DNA from: a virus
Strand: one strand, 5' to 3'
IMG/VR virus record: IMGVR_UViG_3300047547_000112
Span: 1 to 38,545 of that record
DNA: 38,545 nucleotides
Shown: in pieces, positions 20,501-27,775 of the stretch
Numbering within the stretch: the first letter of the stretch is position 1
Layout: each line of letters starts with the position of its first letter
The notes under the pieces: model-generated
What the model was told of the DNA's origin: nothing
The model's input: the letters and a program-made list of their open reading frames with translations, nothing else
Databases searched by the model: none
Translations under genes and position numbers: made by a program

Positions 20501-20831
20501 GTATTTATTGGATTCAAGTAATTTCGATACTGTTTCAACACCTGCTGGTTTAACTTATACTAACTTCGTTACGTTTATGAACCAAGCTTTTGCTCAAATT
20601 GGTGCAACTAATTACACAGCTCAATTGGCCCTTAATGGTCAAACAGCTGGTGAAAACCCAAATCAAGGTTTCTATATTATTAGACCTCTTGATGATACAT
20701 TTACAATTCAAGTAAGTGAAACAAACACTGGTGACTACTACTTTACTGAAAATGACATGTTAGGTGGTGGTACTTACTTTGACGTTGATTGTGACGGAAT
20801 AACAGTTGAAAATGGTGTTGTAGTAGAATGA
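17526..20831 (+). CDS. Large Cys-rich virion/fibre protein with coiled coil and an SprB-like domain
   Basis: This 1101-residue protein is unrecognised as a whole. The N-terminus has a Cys motif (EQCCLALSDTYTWD, then CMW) related to the C-terminal Cys region of the preceding protein. Residues about 315-360 form a coiled coil (LLNQLDELQIQQENCQTQLL, followed by LYTQLSDLQAQLGALL), suggesting oligomerisation. A further Cys cluster lies near residues 625-670 (CDPCVTCDYKQF, TASTCCGDN). Residues about 875-945 contain an SprB/PKD-like unit (YSWSNGQSGQTATFETYGDY, then LTVTDANCC). The size, repeats and position before the SHAEG fibre suggest a fibre or fibre connector. The stop TGA overlaps the next ATG (ATGA). 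Confidence 0.8.
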   Translation: MPQCLDLQTILNNGVLNENQDGTVSVYMPNGSVLGPVTLTEQCCLALSDTYTWDSNAQACMWNGGASCSIETAFKITLNPNGNEAVLFATEPNKTCVLNIEFDYLFKIKCETLNNILLLTQNPNGPSPYADILAEIALVQSLIETQTVNCEVIANEISSVEYSIENTDYSVEYEVPSDIGGIVKSNKVKVTSTNTSSFTNTAFSAKDISDRDTKTIPAKTKPIDNTLKGTPAPLVSSQQTLGGPTTLTYCIVNPQGLAAWETILGSLNYQLFLNGDPDSYTGADVEALLAQNEANVNANPQQPQLIYACTTPFGTLTDLLNQLDELQIQQENCQTQLLALYTQLSDLQAQLGALLGSGCTSPVNFFETLDVSLNVDVVTSSGTTVSVYEDTTLFPQIGLGNLYNYLTATGSTLNTATGFYVCGGLDCEPMYINSTTPNTCLTVYNSLMDALYIESGLSGTSGYTEFLTTLPNESFASNWVHHSVTITDESVLTALTNQNITVSLNLNHSCGDICILLDNLKINKECSVINEQTLFVTESPGFELERIHDNKKSWLKSEAYQDRYFELADVDDTNPIRITHYDVNDERLIINSKEIDLDINIAGAILTDIWNYVQNNPCILTGETNCDPCVTCDYKQFQDDAYFEFQDDESYDFMDSPCEDVLNLTASTCCGDNLIDFNALLTEPLSGLTTIEDFEYYLTSELIDVKNRQTISAYATLRALYDRYVNSSWYCDNQSAAYNYLTMDQFANLLGDYWVDIIEQVIPSTTIWGSVKVYSNTIFDTPKFKYRGYSSLFCNNPFIGEHVVSPINGTQGFSADVETQMVTLTPSLTSSTVTVSTTSVCDVVWLAQMNSANEFIGSVRVTDSTFCEDVTDGPISECTLQVDVQVSGYSATAYLVGAATPVIYSWSNGQSGQTATFETYGDYTLTVTDANCCVVEVNVTIPPVLVACWYTLPDSQTFVDTGFRGFSTPVYVYNMPSMVVNGSEIITDTSPTYLLDSSNFDTVSTPAGLTYTNFVTFMNQAFAQIGATNYTAQLALNGQTAGENPNQGFYIIRPLDDTFTIQVSETNTGDYYFTENDMLGGGTYFDVDCDGITVENGVVVE

Positions 20832-21166
20832 GGATAAAAAATAGAGATAGAGTTGAAAGAGGTAAACTTAAGAGTTTTGACGACCTACCAGAATCTAAAA
20901 AAAACATTTTTTTGGATATTAAAAATGAGGTTTCAAGATTCTTCAGTCACCTTGGTGATGAACCAGTATATGTGTACGGTAGTCATCTATGGGGAAATTG
21001 GGATGAAGAATCAGACTATGACGTTTACGTTAAATCAAGATTTATTGAAAATGTGTCCGAATTTTACCAAAAACTGGAATTTTTTAAATCTTACTTGGAA
21101 ACAAAATTAAAAGTTAAGGTTGATATAGTTATGATGAGAGATGACATAGGTATTTTAATACCATAA
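20828..21166 (+). CDS. Small nucleotidyltransferase-fold protein (MNT type, DNA polymerase beta superfamily)
   Basis: This 112-residue protein carries the complete catalytic signature of the minimal nucleotidyltransferase fold. G51-S52 starts GSHLWG, D63 and D65 lie in ESDYDVYV, and the third Asp is D99 (KVDIVMM). Spacing matches the GSxxxG...SDxDxxV pattern exactly, so activity is plausible; known relatives transfer AMP or other nucleotides to proteins, RNA or small molecules. It overlaps the preceding fibre gene by four bases (ATGA) and lies just before the SHAEG fibre. Its location among late tail genes is unusual, and no HEPN or other toxin partner is visible beside it. Its target is unknown. 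Confidence 0.85.
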   Translation: MRIKNRDRVERGKLKSFDDLPESKKNIFLDIKNEVSRFFSHLGDEPVYVYGSHLWGNWDEESDYDVYVKSRFIENVSEFYQKLEFFKSYLETKLKVKVDIVMMRDDIGILIP

Positions 21167-21168
21167 AT

Positions 21169-21185
21169 ATATTTATATAAAAACA
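21169..21185 (+). promoter_or_regulatory. Candidate late-promoter element upstream of the SHAEG fibre
   Basis: The 24-base gap before the ATG at 21191 contains ATATTTATATAAAAAC. The core TATTTAT (21170-21176) matches the gaps before 3215 and 25614. The stretch from 21164 is also part of a 14-base AT palindrome (ATAAATATATTTAT). No TAnnTTTG host-type element is present. Support is only recurrence and position. Confidence 0.3.
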
Positions 21186-21190
21186 AAACA

Positions 21191-23890
21191 ATGAAATTAA
21201 CCGATAGAACAATATTAACAAACTTAAATGTAACCGATTTAATCCACGTAGTGGTAACTGGTGATACAAGCCAAAACCCAGCTGGGTCTTCATTTAAAAC
21301 ACCATTATCTAGCGTTGTGTCTTTATTAGGGCAACAATCAGGTAGTTATTGGACCTCTGGTTCAACGTGGAGTGGAACAAACTATCCTATCAAGGCTAAT
21401 AATAACACTGGTTTGGATGCAACTGGTAATTATGCAATTGCGATGGGTTCTGGTACAACAGCTAGCGGTAATTATTCATTCGCTAGTGGTGTTGGAACTG
21501 TAGCCGCATACAATTCTTCTCATGCTGAAGGTAGATATACAACAACTGGTGGTTTAGCTTCCCATGCTGAAGGTTCAACCACTATTGCTGATGGTGACTT
21601 CTCACATGCTGAGGGTGAACTAACATATGCATCATATATTGCATCACACGCTGAGGGTACAAACACATCAGCAACAGGTGAAGGTTCTCACTCTGAAGGT
21701 TCTGGTACAACAGCTGTTAGTACAGCATCTCACGCAGAAGGTTATTTAAGTGTTGCTTTAGGCAATTATTCACACGCTGAAGGTAGACAAACAACTGCAT
21801 CAGGCGTTACATCACATTCCGAAGGTTGGTCATCACAAGCTAATGGTATTGCGTCACATGCTGAAGGTTATCAAACTAAAGCTAATGGTGTGCAATCGCA
21901 CGCTGAAGGTTACCAAACAACAGCATTGGGTAATTACTCACACTCTGAAGGGTTTTTGACCAAAGCACAGGGGTTACAATCACACGCCGAAGGTTCTTCA
22001 AATATAGCCAGTGGTGATACATCACACGTTGAGGGTTATCTAACAACAGCATTTGGATATGCATCACATACCGAAGGTCAATCAACAACTGCATCAGGCG
22101 CCACATCTCACTCAGAAGGCTCTGGCACAACAACATTAGGTCAAGCAGCACACTCTGAAGGTTACCAAACTATAGCATCGGCAACAACATCTCACGCTGA
22201 AGGTTATCAAACAACAGCTATTGGTTTGGCATCACACGCTGAGGGTCAATTAACAAAAGCTAGCGGTGCAACATCACACTCAGAAGGTTATGCAACAACT
22301 GCTGGTGGTGTTTATTCACATGCTGAAGGTTATTTCACAACAGCCAATGGTGATTATTCCCACAGTCAAGGTGACAGAACCATTGCAAACGGAATTTATT
22401 CACACGCTGAAGGTTCGTTAACAACTTCGACTGGTGGTTTTGGCGCACATGCTGAGGGCTACAATACGACAGCAAGTGGTAACTACTCACACGCTGAAGG
22501 TGCTTACACAATCTCATCAAACAGTGCGTCACACTCAGAGGGTTTATATACAACAGCATCTGCTCAAGGTGCCCACGCTGAAGGTTATACAACGACAGCA
22601 TCAACGCTTTATGCGCACTCAGAAGGTGCTTATACATTAGCTTATGGTACAGCAGCACACGCTGAAGGTAGTAATACATCAGCGGGTTATTTTGCACACT
22701 CAGAAGGTGCGTATACAAAGGCTATTGGTAACTACTCACATACTGAAGGGTATTTCACAACCGCTAATAATGATTTTTCACATGCCGAAGGTACTGGAAC
22801 AACAGCTAGCGGTGTAGGTTCACACTCACAAGGTCAATTAACTATTGCCTCAGGTCAAGTTTCACACGCTGAGGGTTCTGGTACAACCGCTAGTGGTATA
22901 GCATCACATGCTCAAGGTACTTATACAATAGCATCTGGTAATTATTCTAATGCTGAGGGTAGAGGTTCTTTATCATCTGGTGTTTACTCACATGCTGAAG
23001 GTTATTTAACCACCTCTAATGGTATTTCATCACATGCTGAAGGTGACCAAACAAGGGCTAGTGGTTTAACATCACATGCTGAAGGTTATCTAACTATTGC
23101 TGGTGGTATTCAAGCTCACTCAGAGGGTGCATATACAACCGCCACTGGTGATTATTCACACGCTGAGGGTTATGGTTCTAGAGCGTTAGGTATATACTCA
23201 CACGCTGAAGGTAGAGGTACTTTAGCTAATGATTACGCACACGCTGAGGGACACGATTCAACAGCATCTGGTACTAACTCACATGCTGAGGGTTCTTCAA
23301 CCCTTGCATCATCCGACTATGGCGCACATGCTGAGGGTTATGGGTCAACTGCGGCTGGTTCTTATTCACACGCTGAAGGTGGTTTTACAACAACATTAGC
23401 CAATGGTTGTCACACAGAAGGTTTGTATACAATTGCCATGGCAAATGGAGCACACGCTGAAGGTGGTTATACAACATCTTCGGGTACTTATTCACACTCT
23501 GAAGGTTCTGGTACTACAGCATCAGGTGCGTACTCACATGCACAAAACTTTGCAAATAAAGCAACTGGTATTGCATCACATGCTGAAGGTAGTTATACTA
23601 CCGCTAGCGGTGTTGGCGCTCACGCTGGTGGTTTAACAAATATTGCGTCTGGTAGCTATAGCTTTGTACACGGTACAGGTTCAACAGCAAGTGGGTATGC
23701 TACAATAGTATTGGGTACAGACATTACTGGTACAATACCACAAGCGGTTTATGTGTCACCATTGATTTTAGCTAGATTAACAACGGCTCAAAGAACAGCA
23801 TTAACAGCAACCAACGGTATGATGGTATATGATACTGATGAAAATAAATTTAAAGGCTACGAAAACGGAGCTTGGGTTAACTTGATATAA
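21191..23890 (+). CDS. Tail fibre with about 50 tandem SHAEG (YadA-head-like) repeats
   Basis: The 899-residue protein has an N-terminal attachment region (MKLTDRTILTNLNVTDLIHV), a very long repeat region and a fibre-type C-terminus. Residues 110 to about 830 consist of about 50 tandem units of 13-15, mostly 14, residues: SH(A/S)EG-x-x-T-x-A-x-G-x-x. This is the period and Gly/His layout of YadA-head left-handed beta-roll repeats, which form trimers; similar SHAEG runs are known in other phage fibres. The C-terminus (RLTTAQRTALTATNGMMVYD, then KFKGYENGAWVNL) is a common end module of Bacteroidota phage and surface proteins. It probably forms a long trimeric receptor-binding fibre. Nearly every repeat carries one His and one Glu. 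Confidence 0.92.
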   Translation: MKLTDRTILTNLNVTDLIHVVVTGDTSQNPAGSSFKTPLSSVVSLLGQQSGSYWTSGSTWSGTNYPIKANNNTGLDATGNYAIAMGSGTTASGNYSFASGVGTVAAYNSSHAEGRYTTTGGLASHAEGSTTIADGDFSHAEGELTYASYIASHAEGTNTSATGEGSHSEGSGTTAVSTASHAEGYLSVALGNYSHAEGRQTTASGVTSHSEGWSSQANGIASHAEGYQTKANGVQSHAEGYQTTALGNYSHSEGFLTKAQGLQSHAEGSSNIASGDTSHVEGYLTTAFGYASHTEGQSTTASGATSHSEGSGTTTLGQAAHSEGYQTIASATTSHAEGYQTTAIGLASHAEGQLTKASGATSHSEGYATTAGGVYSHAEGYFTTANGDYSHSQGDRTIANGIYSHAEGSLTTSTGGFGAHAEGYNTTASGNYSHAEGAYTISSNSASHSEGLYTTASAQGAHAEGYTTTASTLYAHSEGAYTLAYGTAAHAEGSNTSAGYFAHSEGAYTKAIGNYSHTEGYFTTANNDFSHAEGTGTTASGVGSHSQGQLTIASGQVSHAEGSGTTASGIASHAQGTYTIASGNYSNAEGRGSLSSGVYSHAEGYLTTSNGISSHAEGDQTRASGLTSHAEGYLTIAGGIQAHSEGAYTTATGDYSHAEGYGSRALGIYSHAEGRGTLANDYAHAEGHDSTASGTNSHAEGSSTLASSDYGAHAEGYGSTAAGSYSHAEGGFTTTLANGCHTEGLYTIAMANGAHAEGGYTTSSGTYSHSEGSGTTASGAYSHAQNFANKATGIASHAEGSYTTASGVGAHAGGLTNIASGSYSFVHGTGSTASGYATIVLGTDITGTIPQAVYVSPLILARLTTAQRTALTATNGMMVYDTDENKFKGYENGAWVNLI
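21518..23700 (+). repeat. Degenerate tandem repeat array of about 42 bp (14-codon) units
   Basis: The DNA encoding the SHAEG repeats is a tandem array with a mean unit of 42 bp. Units of 39 and 45 bp also occur (around residues 415, 500, 680 and 710). Units share the codons for S/A-H-A/S-E-G, while the other nine positions vary. The array creates long shadow frames on both strands. I counted 51 units by eye, and the last ones (AHAGGLTN, SFVHGTGS) are diverged. Confidence 0.9.
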
Positions 23891-23891
23891 C

Positions 23892-24134
23892 ATGCCACAA
23901 TTATTAAAGAAAATAGAGGGTAGTGTTGATTCAGGTATTTCTTCAAACACATATTTTGTTAAAGAAGTGTCTGGGCTCATTCAACAAGAGGATTATATTG
24001 ATGTATCCTCTTTTGTTGCTTACCTACAAAATTTTTCTCAATGTGAGTTCACCAGTGGTTTGTCAAAACCACAGCTATTTGGTTTGAGTAATAGCTTTAA
24101 CAAACAAGTTCAAACATTAAACATAAGTTACTAA
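23892..24134 (+). CDS. Small hypothetical protein of the fibre block
   Basis: This 80-residue protein is unrecognised. It begins one base after the fibre stop (TAACATG) and ends one base before the next gene, so it is almost certainly translated from the fibre transcript. The sequence is mixed helical/polar (LLKKIEGSVDSGISSNTYF, SFVAYLQNFSQCEFTSGL) without membrane segments or catalytic motifs. Small genes just downstream of phage fibres often encode chaperones or fibre-tip/attachment proteins, but nothing in the sequence allows a choice. Confidence 0.7.
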   Translation: MPQLLKKIEGSVDSGISSNTYFVKEVSGLIQQEDYIDVSSFVAYLQNFSQCEFTSGLSKPQLFGLSNSFNKQVQTLNISY

Positions 24135-24135
24135 A

Positions 24136-25554
24136 ATGAGGTATCAAGAACCAATATATATTCAAAACGAAAATTCAGCAGTTAGAAACAAAGATGCTTA
24201 CAATGTAAACATGAGTTCTGATATGTATGTTTTTGAGGCACCAGTTTTTACGATGAGCGGTGCTTCAAAGATTGATTGTTCTGGAAATTCTGAATCACAC
24301 ATTGTTTCAACAGCTACAACTATTCCGTTGGTTTTTGATTTTACTGGGAATACAGATACCTTTACTGATACGTTAAACTCATTTTACTTTGAAGTTTATA
24401 AGTACAGTCCTAGTGCTACTGTATTTACAACACCACCTGTTTATAAATCTCAATTGGTTTCATATACAGCAATAACTGGTACAAGTTCATATACTGAGAA
24501 TGTACCAATATCGGCATTAACCTTAGATGGTGAGTATCTAATAAAAGGATACTATAAGGTAGATGCTCAAACATTTTTTTTAAATCAGCTTGGTAAGACA
24601 TATGATACCATTAATTTTAGATATGGTTCTGAATACGGTCTATACAATCCAGATTTAGACTTCTACTTCATATCAATGTATGAAGCCTCTAAACCATTAT
24701 TTGCTGATACCGCCGAATCATTACCACAAGGTCAATTAGGGCAACAAGTTATATTACCAGAAGATGGTGATACGGTATTTGTGGTAAAATACCCATACGG
24801 TGGACACGTAATGGTTACTTTAAACGGCCTTATATTGGCTAGAGATGAAGATTATACCATCTCAGGTAGCGTAGTTACGTTTTTAGCACCGACCTATAAA
24901 GGTGATGTGGTTACTTTTGTGTATTCAGTATCCGCGAATAGAGGTTTGGTGGGTGATAACATACTAATTTCATCACCAATTACTAGTGGTGCAACCGATA
25001 ATGAAGGTACAAACCTAGTTTATTATAACACGGATAGTGATAAATTTGAAGTTTACACTGAATTAGAACCAAGTTCTGGTGGTGCGATACTAGTAATGGT
25101 TAATGGTGTCACGTTAGCAAACAATATTGACTACTATAAATCAAAAACCAACAATAAAAGAATCATTCTTGAGGGTGATTTAATTGTTGGTGACATGATT
25201 ACATTGGTTTATTACCCAGTAACAAACCTTTCTAGGGGTATAAACACGAATTATCCGTCTGTTTTATGGACCATAGCTCGTTCACCACAGACAAATAACG
25301 GGTATTTTACATTAGAAGTGTCAAGAAGCAACACATTTTCCTCTTTGACATACTCACATACCCAACAATATGTGTCAGGTGTATCTCAATACACAGACAA
25401 TTTTGTTGCGAGTGGTACGGTTGGTACTACTTACTACTATAGAATAAAAAATGATAAGGTTTTTGACCCTATTTGTGGGCCGTCATTAACCTCTACAACA
25501 TATAGTGATACTATATCAATTGTTGTTGAAAGTAATGCGATAAATTCGTACTAA
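24136..25554 (+). CDS. Fibre/adhesin-like virion protein with a duplicated beta domain and an Fn3-like C-terminus
   Basis: The 472-residue protein contains an internal duplication: VMVTLNGLILARDEDYTISG, closing with GDVVTFVYSV, and VMVNGVTLANNIDYYKSK, closing with GDMITLVYYP. Such 'v.vNG..l..g.DY.....i.f...l..GD.v...Y' modules occur in phage fibre proteins. The C-terminal 90 residues (TIARSPQTNNGYFTLEVSRS, then TVGTTYYYRIKND) resemble a fibronectin-III-like fold. The start follows the previous stop by one base. There is a 59-base gap after it that contains two copies of a putative promoter motif. Likely part of a host-recognition structure, but not assigned to a known phage protein. Confidence 0.78.
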   Translation: MRYQEPIYIQNENSAVRNKDAYNVNMSSDMYVFEAPVFTMSGASKIDCSGNSESHIVSTATTIPLVFDFTGNTDTFTDTLNSFYFEVYKYSPSATVFTTPPVYKSQLVSYTAITGTSSYTENVPISALTLDGEYLIKGYYKVDAQTFFLNQLGKTYDTINFRYGSEYGLYNPDLDFYFISMYEASKPLFADTAESLPQGQLGQQVILPEDGDTVFVVKYPYGGHVMVTLNGLILARDEDYTISGSVVTFLAPTYKGDVVTFVYSVSANRGLVGDNILISSPITSGATDNEGTNLVYYNTDSDKFEVYTELEPSSGGAILVMVNGVTLANNIDYYKSKTNNKRIILEGDLIVGDMITLVYYPVTNLSRGINTNYPSVLWTIARSPQTNNGYFTLEVSRSNTFSSLTYSHTQQYVSGVSQYTDNFVASGTVGTTYYYRIKNDKVFDPICGPSLTSTTYSDTISIVVESNAINSY

Positions 25555-25569
25555 TAAACTTTACAATTG

Positions 25570-25609
25570 GATATTTATAACTAAAATAAAGGTAAAACAG
25601 ATATTTATA
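25570..25609 (+). promoter_or_regulatory. Tandem candidate late-promoter elements
   Basis: The gap before the ATG at 25614 contains GATATTTATA twice, at 25570-25579 and 25600-25609, exactly 30 bases apart. The core TATTTAT is the same as before 3215 and 21191. The downstream copy ends five bases before the start codon. The exact spacing and short gap support a regulatory role, but no experiment or host consensus does. Confidence 0.35.
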
Positions 25610-25613
25610 CGAT

Positions 25614-27764
25614 ATGAGTTACATAATTAACAGTACAAACCCCTTCGTTAGCGTAAAATTGACTGAAAAAGGTAGAGAACAGTTGGCATTAGGCCGACTT
25701 AATTTTTCATTTTGGGCAGTTGGCGATTCCGAAATCAACTATGATAGAGAAGCTATCGTTGACGCTAACCCATTAGACGTTACCTTATCGGCCACAAGTA
25801 AAGTTTTGAGGCCAGTTGATAGACAACCTAACATAAAATATTTCATATATCCAAGTATTTCAACATCACCATATCAAAGCATGACAAATGCCAATATGAA
25901 TGTTGTTAAAGCTGTGGTGAATAATGAAGCAGTTGAAAGAGGGTTTTTTGATAATCAATTGACAGCTTTCACAACAAATTTAAGTTCAGATTTAACCCCA
26001 TATCAAGAAACTATTTCAAACACTTATTTAAGTGGTGGTACAATCTTGACAATGACTGGTACAACAATACAAGCTGGTAATTTAGTGCTGTTAAAACCAT
26101 CTAACTCTGTATTGGGTAACGTAGCTATGAGCTCAACAACTGAAGCAATACCTAATCTTTGGTTCCAAATACAATCAGTATCTGGTAACCAATATACGGT
26201 AGATAGAAACCTACCAGTTCTTTCAGGTGTTGGTAACTCAACAAATATTATAGTTTACCGTCAAGGCGAAGTTTATGACACAATATCAACAGGTAACACA
26301 ACCGCATATTGGGATTCAGGCACCTTATTATTCAATTCAAACGTAAACATTACATGTCATGACGTTCCAGTATGGAACATGAATAATGTATGGTGTGAGA
26401 ATATGGCTGGTATGACAGCCGATACAGCTTACGAAGACTATACTAAGTTTGGTTCTTACCCTTATTTAGGTACCAAAGCGCCATATCTTGAATACTGGTG
26501 TACAAGCACTGGTTCAACGTCTTATAATTGTAACGGTCCAGGTATTAGTTACCCAGATGATGTTCATAAAGCTATTTCAATCATACACTACACCAACAAT
26601 GCAATTTCTAACCTATATGGTGAGTTTTTCTATGTTGACGCGACAAACAACAAGTATGTTCAAGTACACATGCCTAATTTGATGTATCATAGAGCTGGTT
26701 ATTCAACTGGTACTGGTACTGTGATGGGTATGACATTTATTGCTTCTGGAGACATACAAACTATTGGTAGTAGCGAAATACAATACATTGATTTGGTTGA
26801 ACACCCAGATTTCATTTCTTCGGCTAACACAACATCACTTGTTGTTGGTAAAGTTTTACCACAATATAAGATGATTATTATTGATAACGAGGAAATAGTT
26901 GCCGCTATGTCATACAAAGCCAACAGAAACTGGACCCTTCCAGAATTGGCAGCAAACATCATAGCACCTAGCGGTGCGACAACTAGCGGTATTCTAGGTG
27001 TGAATGAAACGATTTATTTGACATACACATTAGATAATTCTGGTAGCACAACAGGTTTGACAAGTAGTTTACCATGTCAAAATTATGTTAAGGTCACAAA
27101 TACAACTTCATCATCTAAAGACATTGCTTTTAGAATAAACGAAACTGACTTGTTACCATATATGCGTAAAATAGAAGACTTATCGTATGACGGTTATGGT
27201 TGGTACGCACATAAATTCAAGTTACTTTATCAAGTTGTAAGCGGAGATACTGTACGCCCTGACCCAAGCGCTTGGTTACAATATGATTACACAACAACTG
27301 GTTTGACTGGTACCGCTGGTGCTACTATTGACCCATTTGCTTTGGAGAATCAAACCCCAGGTTCACAGGACTGTGGTGTAACAATTGGATTTGTGTTAAA
27401 TGACCAGATTTATTCAGCATCAACATTGTTTAACTTGTATCCAGTGTTGAATATGGCGCCAACTAACCAACCAACTTATCTACAGTTTGGTGATGAAAGA
27501 TTCTTCTACGGTAATATTGAAACATACATAGGTGCTACAATATACAAAACAATATTTGACTTAAGTGTTAATGGTTCACAGTTTGACATCACAACAAACC
27601 CAACTAGAAGCACAGACCCAAACACCAACCCAGCAAATCTAAGAATTACGGATGTTGGTATTTATGATAACGCATATAATTTGGTTTGTATAGGTAAATT
27701 GAGTAAACCAGTAATACTTCAAACAAACAACACAATAATGCTTGAATTAAGCATGGATTTTTAA
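25614..27764 (+). CDS. Fibre-type virion protein, paralogue A
   Basis: The 716-residue protein has an N-terminal module, NPFVSVKLTEKGREQLALG ... FSFWAVGDSEINYDRE, that is shared with the next gene (LTLTAKLTPFGRQKLVST ... SFSLGDSDANYN). It also shares the closing module (RITDVGIYDNAYNLVCIGKL). The shared ends suggest two proteins that attach to the same structure, separated by unrelated central domains. The middle is Ser/Thr/Gly-rich and beta-like. The start follows two TATTTAT elements. It is probably a tail-fibre or adhesin component that faces the cell surface. No enzyme motif is evident. Confidence 0.8.
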   Translation: MSYIINSTNPFVSVKLTEKGREQLALGRLNFSFWAVGDSEINYDREAIVDANPLDVTLSATSKVLRPVDRQPNIKYFIYPSISTSPYQSMTNANMNVVKAVVNNEAVERGFFDNQLTAFTTNLSSDLTPYQETISNTYLSGGTILTMTGTTIQAGNLVLLKPSNSVLGNVAMSSTTEAIPNLWFQIQSVSGNQYTVDRNLPVLSGVGNSTNIIVYRQGEVYDTISTGNTTAYWDSGTLLFNSNVNITCHDVPVWNMNNVWCENMAGMTADTAYEDYTKFGSYPYLGTKAPYLEYWCTSTGSTSYNCNGPGISYPDDVHKAISIIHYTNNAISNLYGEFFYVDATNNKYVQVHMPNLMYHRAGYSTGTGTVMGMTFIASGDIQTIGSSEIQYIDLVEHPDFISSANTTSLVVGKVLPQYKMIIIDNEEIVAAMSYKANRNWTLPELAANIIAPSGATTSGILGVNETIYLTYTLDNSGSTTGLTSSLPCQNYVKVTNTTSSSKDIAFRINETDLLPYMRKIEDLSYDGYGWYAHKFKLLYQVVSGDTVRPDPSAWLQYDYTTTGLTGTAGATIDPFALENQTPGSQDCGVTIGFVLNDQIYSASTLFNLYPVLNMAPTNQPTYLQFGDERFFYGNIETYIGATIYKTIFDLSVNGSQFDITTNPTRSTDPNTNPANLRITDVGIYDNAYNLVCIGKLSKPVILQTNNTIMLELSMDF

Positions 27765-27775
27765 TATAAACTAAA

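Noticed and set aside
21164-21176. Plus-strand T4-type late promoter (TATAAATA)
   Set aside because: CATAAATA at 21163 is one base off and is part of an AT palindrome; no equivalent was found before the other virion genes.
21882-22718. Minus-strand ORFs within the SHAEG fibre
   Set aside because: They are low-complexity shadows of the tandem repeats (HLQRV-type runs) and have no independent signals.
21518-23700. CRISPR array
   Set aside because: The repeats are in frame, degenerate and continuous; there are no constant repeat/unique spacer units.
20828-23890. MNT gene plus fibre as a toxin-antitoxin module
   Set aside because: No HEPN-domain or other toxin-like gene lies beside the MNT; the neighbours are fibre proteins.
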